Origin: Nemertoderma westbladi
Taxonomy: Eukaryota > Xenacoelomorpha > Nemertodermatida > Nemertodermatidae
Assembly (NCBI GenBank): GCA_032718475.1
Contig: JAUCBJ010001211.1
Coordinates: 1 to 63,619 of the forward strand
Direction of reading: 5' to 3'
DNA: 63,619 nt
The position numbers and the translations under genes were made by a program. The notes beneath the pieces were generated by a model. The model was not told the DNA's origin and did no database searches. It saw only the letters and a list, made by a program, of their open reading frames with translations. This document shows positions 47,140-63,619 of this stretch, one piece after another. The first letter of the stretch is position 1. Every line of letters starts with the position of its first letter.

Positions 47140-49310
47140 AAGTAGGGGTGGGTGTGTTTGTTAGGTACGGGCGGTCGGTGCGGGTAAATGGGTGTGGGAG
47201 GGTGGGTAGGCTGGTAGGGGTAGGTGAGGTTGGGTGCGGTTAAGTAGACGTGCTTGCTTAGTTTGGTGTGTGGGTGCGGTTAAGTAGACTTGCTTATGTA
47301 GGTGGGTGGGTGCGGTTAAGTAGATGTGCTTAGGAGGGTGGGTGGGTGCAGTTAAGTAGGTGTGCTTAGGTGGGTGGGTGGGTGCGGTTAAGTCGATGTG
47401 CGTAGGAGGGTGGGTGGGTGCGAGCAGTTAAGTAGGTGTGCTTAGGTGGGTGGGTGGGTGTGGCTAAGTCGATGTGCTTAGGTGGGTGGGTGCGGTTAGG
47501 TACACGTGGGTGGGTGGGTGCGGTTAAGTAGACGTGCTTAGGTGGGTGGGTGGGTGCGGGTAAGTAGACCCGTGCTTAGACAGTTAGATGTGTGGGTGGG
47601 TGTGGTTATGTCGATGTGCTTAGGAGGGTGGGTGGGCGGGTGCGGTTAAGTAGGTGGGTGGGTGGGTGCGGTTAAGTCGATGTGCTTAGGTGGGTGGGTG
47701 GGTGTGGTTAAGTACACGTGCTTAGGTGGGTGGGTGCGATTAAGTACACATGCTTAGGTGGGTGGGTGGGTGCGGTTAAGTCGATGTGCTTAGGTGTGTG
47801 CGGTTCACTAGGTGTGCTTAGGTAGCAGGTAGGTGGGTGGGTGCGGGTAAGCCGGTAAGTATACCTACTTACAGACTTAGGTCATAGGTGGGTGGGTGCG
47901 GTTAAGTCGATGTGCTTAGATGGGTTCGGTTAACTAGGTGTGCTTAGGTAGGTGGGTGTGTGCGGGTAAGTATACGTGCTTAGGTGGGTGGGTGGGTGTG
48001 GTTAAGTACACGTGCTTAGGTGTGTGGGTGGGAGCGGTTAAGTAGGTGTGCTTAGGTGGGTGGGTGGGTGTGGTTAATTAGACGTGCTTAGGTGGGTGCA
48101 GTTAACTAGGTGGGCTTAGGTAGGTGGGTGGGTGCGGGTAAGTATACATGCTTAGGTGGGTGGGTGGGAGCGGGTAAGTAGACTTGCTTAAGTAGGTGGG
48201 TGGGTGCGAGTAAGTAGACATGCTTAGGCGGGTGGGTGCGGTTAAGTAGACGTGATTGGGTGGGCTGGTGGGTGCGGTTAAGTAGACGTTCTTAGGAGGG
48301 TGGGTGGGTGGGTGCGGTTAAGTAGGTGTGCTTAGGTGGATGGGTGGGTGTGGTTAAGTAGACGTGCTTAGGTGGGTGCGGTTAACTAGGTGTGCTTAGG
48401 TAAGTGGGTGCGTGCGGGTAAGTATACTGCTTAGGTGGGTGGGTGGGAGCGGGTAAGTAGACGTGCTTAAGTAGGTGGGTGGGTGCGAGTAAGTAGACAT
48501 GCTTAGGTGGGTGGGTGCGGGTAAGTATACGTGCTTAGGTGGGTGGGTGTGGTTAAGTACACGTGCTTAGGTGTGTGGGTGGGTGCGGTTGTTAAGTTGA
48601 TGTGCTTAGATGGGTTCGGTTAACTAGGTGTGCTTAGGTAGGTGGGTGGGTGTGGGTAACTATACGTGCTTAGGTGGATGGGTGGGTGCGGTTAAGTAGA
48701 TGTGCTTAGGTGTGTGGGTGGGAGCGGTGAAGTAGGTGTGCTTAGGTGGGTGGGTGCGTGTGGTTAATTAGACGTGCTTAGGTGGGTGCGGTTAACTTGG
48801 TGTGCTTAGGTAGGTGGGTGGGCGCGGGTAAGTATACGTGCTTAGGTGGGTGGGTGGGAGCGGGTAAGTAGACGTGCTTAAGTAGGTGGGAGGGTGCGAG
48901 TAAGTAGACATGCTTAGGCGGGTGGGTGCGGTTAAGTAGACGTGCTTGGGTGGGTGCGGTTAAGTAGACGTGCTTAGGAGGGTGGGTGGGTGTGTGCGCT
49001 TAAGTAGGTGTGCTTAGGTGGGTGGGTGGGTGTGGTTAATTAGACGTGCTTAGGTGGGTGCGGTTAACTAGGTGTGCTTAGGTAGGTGGGTGGGTGCGGG
49101 TAAGTATACGTGCTTTGCTTAGGTGGGTGGATGGGAGCGGGTAAGTAGACGTGCTTAAGTAGGTGGGTGGGTGCGAGTAAGTAAACAAACATGCTTAGGC
49201 GGGTGGGTGCGGTTAAGTAGACATGCTTGGGTGGGTGCGGTTAAGTAGACGTGCTTGCGGTTAAGTAGGTGTGCTTAGGTGGGTGGGTGGATGCAGTTAA
49301 GTCGTGCTTA
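47140..49310. repeat. G-rich minisatellite, about 2.2 kb
   Basis: Variable units of about 30-36 bp built from GGTGGGTGGGTGCGG, TTAAGTAGACGTG and CTTA. Variants (TTAAGTCGATGTG, TTAAGTAGGTGTG, GTAAGTATACGTG) recur in short blocks, suggesting higher-order duplication. Four or more close G-runs per unit lie on the + strand, so G-quadruplex formation is plausible. One stray unit occurs at 50100-50120. Confidence 0.92.
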
Positions 49311-49317
49311 GCCTAAG

Positions 49318-49935
49318 CTATTTTTTCCTTCTAACAGTGCAAAATGAAAAAAGAAACGAGAGCAAAACTCAAAGTGAGTGAAATTTTTTCATTCTACATA
49401 TGTAACAGTGCAAAATGAAAGAGAAACGCGAGAAAAACTCAAAGTGTTCGAAATTTTTTCATTCTAAAAGCTGAACAGTGCAAAATGATAAGATAAAGAA
49501 ACGCGAGCAAAACACAAAGTGAGCGAAATTTTTTCCTTCTAACAGTGCAAAATGAAAAAAGAAACGAGAGCAAAACTCAAAGTGAGTGAAATTTTTTCAT
49601 TCTACATATGTAACAGTGCAAAATGAAAAAGAAACGCGAGCAAAACTCAAAGTGTTCGAAATTTTTTCATTCGAACAGCTGAACAGTGCAAAATGATAAG
49701 ATAAAGAAACGCGAGCAAAACTCAAAGTGACAGAGTGAGCGAATTTTTTTCCTTCTAACAGTGCAAAATGAAAAAGAAACGAGAGCAAAACTCAAAGTGA
49801 GCTGGTGAGTGAAATTTTTTCATTCTACATGTAACAGTGCAAAATGAAAAAGAAACGCGAGCAAAACTCAAAGTGTTCGAAAGTTTTTCATTCTAACAGC
49901 TGAACAGTGCAAAATGAAAAAGAAACGCGACTACC
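49318..49935. repeat. Higher-order satellite: about 60-bp monomers in about 180-bp triplets
   Basis: The monomer contains AACAGTGCAAAATGA, AAAGAAACG(C/A)GAGCAAAA and CTCAAAGTG. Three variant monomers alternate in fixed order: spacer CTACATATGTAACAG, then TAAAAGCTGAACAG-type with ATAAGATAAAG, then CCTTCTAACAG. The triplet repeats about three times. The - strand ORF at 49597-49788 is an artefact of it. Confidence 0.85.
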
Positions 49936-51048
49936 AGTCTGCTTTATATTATTTCCAGCGTTAATCTGTTAATTGTAAAATTTTATGAAAAACCATAAAA
50001 AACCATTAAAAACCAATTTTTTCGCCTTTTTTTAAAAGTTGGTTAAACCAAAAAACCATAAAAAACCAATGGTGAGAAAAACCATTGGTTGCCAACCCTG
50101 TGCTTAGGTGGGTGGGAGGATACGTGTAAGTAGGTATGTAGGAATGGGTATGTGTGGTTAAGTACAGTAGGAGTAGATGTGTGACTAATACTATGTGGGT
50201 GGCTGGGGGGTAAGTTTAGCAACTATTTAGTAGTATTACCGGTACCACTTCTCAATAAGGTAGACAGCTGTATGTTTACAGTATAGAACGGTCGTAAAAT
50301 AGAGGCGTCCCATTGCTGCATTGGATGCTATTTATATATCCATACCCCTTTTCTTTCCCCCCGCTTCCCCCTTTTCTTACGCGCTCTTACCCCCAGCACA
50401 GAGAAGATCTTCCCCCAGCTCGCGCGCGTAGGCCTACCGGTAGTCCTCTCCTCTCCGTTCCTGCCTTTCTGACCTTGCCAGCTTAATGCCTACTACATTG
50501 CTGAGTGGAATCTTAATTTACTTTACAGATTTCAGATTTAGTCATTGGCTGATTGGTCGCTTGTCGACGTCGGTTATATCTCCTGCTCTCAGTATCAGTC
50601 TGTCAGTGTCAGTAAGGCAGGCTATGGTCGTTTACAGCTGTACTCGTTTAGCTGTTAGCAGTTTACCGGTACGGTAGTACGGTAGGGTAGGCCTAGTACT
50701 TCATTTTCAATGAGCTGACAGGCTGATCAGTCAATGCTTACCAGGTTGTAGATTTAAAATTTGCTTTCATTGTTCGTTAGCTTTGCCAGTTTGCTTAGCA
50801 TTAGCATCCAACAGTCCAATCCCAGAATACAGACATAAATTTTTGTGCTCTGGTCCTGCAGTCCTGTGACTGGCTGGCAGCTGGTAATTGTCTTCATTTC
50901 ATTCCAATCCAACCAACAACTGACTGACTGGCTGACCGAGCAAAGCGCAAAGCAACCGTCGGAACATAATTCTGTCATTGTCCGGGTAGAATATTATCGC
51001 GCTGTGAAACGTGAATATATCGTTATCAATTCATAAGACTGTAAGAAA
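49936..51048. other. Upstream flank and presumed 5' UTR/promoter of Rab11
   Basis: 50000-50095 has AAAAACCATT/AATGGTT words and ends GGTTGCCAACCCTG, resembling a small MITE end, after which the minisatellite word returns at 50101. A pyrimidine-rich stretch lies at 50335-50480. No TATA box is obvious and the transcription start cannot be placed. The 5' UTR must include the sequence just before 51049. Confidence 0.4.
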
Positions 51049-59343
<8,295 letters not shown>

Positions 59344-60200
59344 ACCTTGTGAGAGTAACTAATTCCTGTTTGAGGTGTGAGTGTTTCACTCACCAGTGTG
59401 AACCCTTTAATAAACCCCCCAAGTGCGCGTATAATATTCCATGCATCATTAATAGAGAGGCGATAATTACTCTCCAGAGAACAGCCAATAGTATCATCGG
59501 AAAATTATGTGCGATTTACCGAATTGCACTTATATTATCAATCATAAATTTACGCAGTAATAATTGCGTTTATATATTTAATTAATATTAATTATCATAC
59601 TAATCGTCATGATAACATATAAATATTCCATTATATTTATTCATTATTAATTGGTGACGCCTTATCGGCTTATAATTGAAGGTCTTTGAATCGTAAGCTG
59701 TTTGTAGATGAATGTCGTTGTTTTCAACATCTTAATTTACTTAGGTCGATTTAAACTTTCCCTAATGGTTTGGGAATAACTTATTTCCCTTCTCTCTCTC
59801 TCTCACATATTTACGTTTTCTGTTAATGGTTCCTATACAGTAGTAAGTAAGCAGTTACTATAAACAATAGATTAGAAAATTATTTCAATTTTATTTAGGT
59901 CTACATGCCTTAAATGTCAAATTAACATTCTAAGATAGATGAGTCCGTTTGATTGTATGACCTAATTATGTTTTTTTTTAGTTTTTATGTCCATCAAAAT
60001 ATCTTATCGCTCACTCAATTTGGCTTCTAAATTATATATCTAGATGCGATAAATTGTTACATCGGTGAAATTGTTAAAAATGTTAATGAAACTGTGTGCC
60101 AAAGGGGTTAACTGCAACTCAATGGGTGCGATTCTTACCTTAGTGCATGTTTGTTAGGTGAACTAAACGCTTATTGACATTCCTCGCATGAATGATGGAA
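59344..60200. other. Rab11 3' UTR and flank
   Basis: AT-rich. The ORF at 59328-59585 only overlaps the Rab11 stop and has no support. No clear AATAAA signal close to the stop; the 3' end cannot be placed. Confidence 0.4.
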
Positions 60201-60212
60201 TTTAATTTAAAC

Positions 60213-60296
60213 TCTTACGCCCGGTTCTCGGAGCGGTGAGAACGCAAATCCACCGTCGTGCTCACCGCGAAGTGATACTATGAACCGGGCGCCTGA
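60213..60296. repeat. Short inverted-repeat element (MITE-like hairpin)
   Basis: CGCCCGGTTC at the left and GAACCGGGCG at the right enclose about 60 bp with GCGGTGAG / CTCACCGCG inner arms. No clear target duplication. Confidence 0.5.
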
Positions 60297-60299
60297 GAG

Positions 60300-63162
60300 A
60301 TTAGTATAGCGGTTTATTTTAATATAATATAAGGCTACCTAATAATATGGCTCCCGAAACTGTCGACCAATTAACTTGACTAAACCATTCTAGAATAATT
60401 ACTTTGTTTTTTTAGTTTTCAATTTATATATTTATTTTCTGGAACGTATTTTATTGTTTCATGACGAGATTGTCATGAATACTAATGTTTTTACCATATC
60501 CTCAGTCCCAAATGGCCAAAAACTCAATTCTGTGGACATTTTAATGTTGTGTGTTAATTAATAATAAGTCGATCATAAGTGAGTGAGTGAGTCCATAATG
60601 GATTCGGTTGCATTCTCAGTAATTCTAGCCGAAACTATACATAAAACGATTCTCAAGAACACAGGGTTTTTCATTAGTTTGTAGGAAATTAATTGTTTGC
60701 AATTAAGTTCCTTATTTATTTTTAAAATAGGTTTGTATGTATAGAAGCAAAATAGGAAAATGTGAATATTCACTTTCCAGATTGGGGGGGGGGGGGGGGG
60801 GGGGGACTTTCAAGATTCATGGGAAAATCTACGCAAATTATAGCTGATTACTCCTAAATATAATGCTTCTTGTAACCTGCTTTGTTGACCTCTGTTTATT
60901 GTTTTGGTTAGAATAACGTGCCACTGTAACTTGCTCCTTTCCCTTAATTGGTAATTTAACATTGTGGCAATATATTATTAATTCGTCGAAATGGGAATTG
61001 CATCAAGTTCCCCCCACACACCCCTGCTTATATATTGTACTTTCTTCAAATTATATACACATGTTCCCATCTAGTTTCTGCTGTGTGGTAACTGGCATAA
61101 CTGCTGTATCCGTATTATAATACCCGAATTGTTTGTGCGTATTATATAGGCACAGGCAATACAGTCTTAATAAGCAGAAACATTATCGTCTCCAGTGATG
61201 AAAGAAATAAGTAAATATCCAGAGTTCGCACACAAGCAAATATCAATAAAAGCCGTTCGCACTACGTAACAGATTCACAAGAGGAAACAAAATTTTATCA
61301 TATTATGGAGTTAAATATTTGCAGTATTTTGTTCTATTTGACTAATTTACCTGTAATGTGTTTAAATATATTTTGTTGCTTGGAACTTAGGTTGTGTGTT
61401 TGGCGCATACTCTAAGACAGAGTGTTATAAACCCGTTGCGCTAGCTCAACCTAATAGCTATAATAGTAGGTATAGGTTATCTTGCTGTCTTGTGTTTTGA
61501 GGGCAAAGAATGGTAAAGGAGTTCAAAGTCGTTAGAATTGATTAAACTTCTGTTTGTGGGTGTCGACCTTCTTCCGGCGACAAACTTATGGGGCGAGCCA
61601 CGATAAGTGAGCCATTCAGTTGCGGTACAATTAGTGATCACTCTTTGATGAAATGGAACCAAACTTGGAACACATATGAGACTATCAAAAGATTAGAAAT
61701 TCTGAACACAGACAGACTCCTATAGTTCCTCTGTCGGCCGCCAGGGGATCTGACCAGGTCCACTAATTGTACTGCAAAAATAATTGTAAGAATGGTAAAT
61801 ACTGAAATATAATGTATGGGGGGGGGGGGGGGGGTTTAACAGTACGGTACCGATATAGGCCTACATCTTGCTATTTATTATAATATTGGAATTCTTGTTA
61901 ACTACCTATATTTAATTTTCACCCGCTACTTGCTACACCACACGTTTTGGAATTTTAATTTAAAGTTGCCTTTTTGAAAACATTGTCATCTTTCCGAAAA
62001 TTAATATATATTTCGTGTTAGACTCCCCATAATCAGGGAGATATACCTACTTACTTACTTAAGTATACTTTGAATATCATGAAATAATTTCTAACAATTA
62101 TTGTTGAATTTAATTACTGAATCCTGATTCATTTAAATCTCAATACAATACTGATAATTTAAAGTATTTATTTTCAACCCATTTTGTGCTAATCTCCTTC
62201 GTACGGACTCAATACTGAATTAATGATTATATTTTTATTGTAGATATCGTAACAGTTTCAACTGTATCAATGTAGTTCGATAATGATAGCCGATAAAGCT
62301 AATATACTTATTCACTATTTTTTGTTTTCTATTCCTCTAAGTTTATAACAAAATAAATTGCGGGTGGGTTGTGTAACTTTATAAGTAAATCGTTTGTGTT
62401 TGTTGTATTAATCACCTGTCATTATCACCTTATAATGTTGACATTGACATAACGTTATGCTGATAAATGTCACTACTACGTAGCAGTCACATGACGCCGC
62501 TGCGTGAATGACTTGACACATTCACTATGATGTGACAGTAAAAATAGAAGCATGTTATTTTGATTATGTGACGGTGACATTAACACGTATGACTACTGGA
62601 CAAAGACTATTTGACCCAGTGAAATAGAAAGTATCACAACGTTACATTGACAATCTCACTACACAGTGGTTGTTTTAATAATTTGTTTCTAAAATGTCTC
62701 TATATTCATTACATTATGCCACTGACTGACATTATTATCTGTGATATACAAGAATGAGCTTATGAAATGTCTGTTTGTCATTGTTACTATTTAATCCCGG
62801 TTCAGTTTAGGTTTCATAATGTTTATATATAGCTATTATATTGTAATGATAATTTGTCACATGTTTTGAGCATCTATGATTCTAAAGGATTTAATATATC
62901 GCGAAAAACCATTACTATTACGTAATGTATCATTCAAATTAGTGAGAAAAAACACTTAAATCTCGTGGGTCGTAATTTCTCTATCCTTACCGCATTCCCA
63001 CAAGTGGTTCAACTTATGGAAGCTACACGTATGTGGGTGTATTAATTGGACCTTATTATATCATCTACTACCTAATTATCACATGAATGAACACCAATTG
63101 AATTATTTGAAAACTGTAAGGACTTCTTTACTGTAATTAAGTATTCTCTATATCTATATTTA
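60300..63162. other. Intergenic sequence, no gene recognised
   Basis: Long AT-rich stretch with poly-G runs (60783-60805, 61818-61834). A unit near 60880-60965 is related in reverse complement to the tandem repeat at 14340-14690. Poly-G beside it at 60783 echoes the layout of the hAT element at 13763, so a fragment of that family may lie here. AATAAATTGC near 62351 is an isolated polyadenylation-like word. No credible ORF. Confidence 0.4.
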
Positions 63163-63290
63163 TATGTATATCAGGTGAACTCCTCCGAAGCTATTATAGC
63201 TCGTCCGTTAATGAAAGTTACATCAATCGACGCAGCTCAACCCCAGGATGTGGAAAAAAGTTTCGAAAATAACTATTAAAGTGTCTTTTT
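63163..63290 (-). repeat. Dispersed 130-bp repeat, copy 2
   Basis: Reverse complement of 32626-32757, from GGTGAACTCCTCCGAAGC to ATTAAAGTGTCTTTTTTT. Confidence 0.75.
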
Positions 63291-63399
63291 TTTATTTCAA
63301 ATTAGCCTCATATCACGAAAATTGTCATAGACTCAATGATAGTAACATCAGCTGGTGCTCATGAACTTAAGATAGTAGTGAGGGCCTGGTAATGAATGC

Positions 63400-63540
63400 T
63401 ATTAAATGTATAGGCCCAAACTGCAGAGAAGTATATTACTTTTCAAGTATTAGTTACTAACTCACTCTCTCCCAGACAATAAGCAAACATCAACTGTTAG
63501 TTTGTAATGTGTTACCCAGTCAGCTGAATAGTTCTTCCTA
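63400..63540 (-). repeat. Fragment related to the body of the hAT element at 35.7-37.4 kb
   Basis: In reverse complement it matches 36910-37060. Shared words are AGTTGATGTTTG, TGTCTGGG and AGTAATATACTTCTCTGCAG, with TTTGGGC adjoining. Confidence 0.7.
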
Positions 63541-63619
63541 GTGAATCCTATGGGCATATCTATGTTAGGTGAGAGGCCAGCTGATTGAATTTTAAGCACT
63601 GGTCCGTTCAAATGTTGGC

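Noticed and set aside
47140-49310. Telomere-like repeat
   Set aside because: Contains TTAGGT and GGTTAAG words but no tandem TTAGGG. The unit is about 32 bp and internal.

Overview
This is metazoan nuclear DNA, probably from a marine invertebrate. It is AT-rich and crowded with poly-G/C tracts and the short palindromes ACCGGT and AGGCCT. It holds one intact host gene, a five-exon Rab11 GTPase with consensus GT/AG introns on the + strand (51049-59343). Nearly everything else is mobile DNA nested in mobile DNA. I could not name the species from sequence alone.

Region 1 (1 to about 15.4 kb) is the wreck of a Polinton/Maverick (adintovirus-like) element. The + strand carries a minor-capsid-like ORF, an N-terminal fragment of a capsid-like protein, an adenain-type cysteine protease and a decayed fourth ORF. 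The - strand carries a small protein whose two halves look like a TBP-type saddle, and a protein-primed family B DNA polymerase. Five younger insertions broke it: a TTAA-flanked (piggyBac-type) element in the protease, and in the polymerase a TT-flanked element, a 5'-truncated non-LTR retroelement with poly(A), a tRNA-derived SINE and a hAT-type element. For three of them (TTAA, TT and the retroelement) removing the insert plus one target-site copy restores the host reading frame.

Region 2 (18.9-28.0 kb) is a nearly complete but decayed BEL/Pao retrotransposon: gag, aspartic protease, RT, RNase H and integrase, with a TA-flanked element inside. LTRs were not found. It is followed by about 2.3 kb of unrecognised decayed coding sequence (28.8-31.1 kb), a - strand LINE RT fragment with an internal duplication, a tetranucleotide microsatellite, and a decayed CR1-like LINE.

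Region 3 (35.4-46.8 kb) is a series of nests. A BEL RT fragment is split by a hAT element (8-bp TSD). A 6-bp-TSD element contains a TAA-flanked element that carries a zinc-finger ORF. A CR1-like LINE is split by a TA-flanked element. A second hAT MITE follows (8-bp TSD).

Region 4 (47-50 kb) is a G-rich minisatellite followed by a higher-order satellite. Region 5 is Rab11. Its second intron is almost entirely (about 6.2 kb) a tandem array whose monomer is a copy of the exon-2/intron-2 junction itself, so the gene repeats its own 5' splice donor roughly 180 times. This is the most unusual thing in the window. The 3' flank (59.3-63.6 kb) has no recognisable gene and contains pieces of repeats seen elsewhere in the window.
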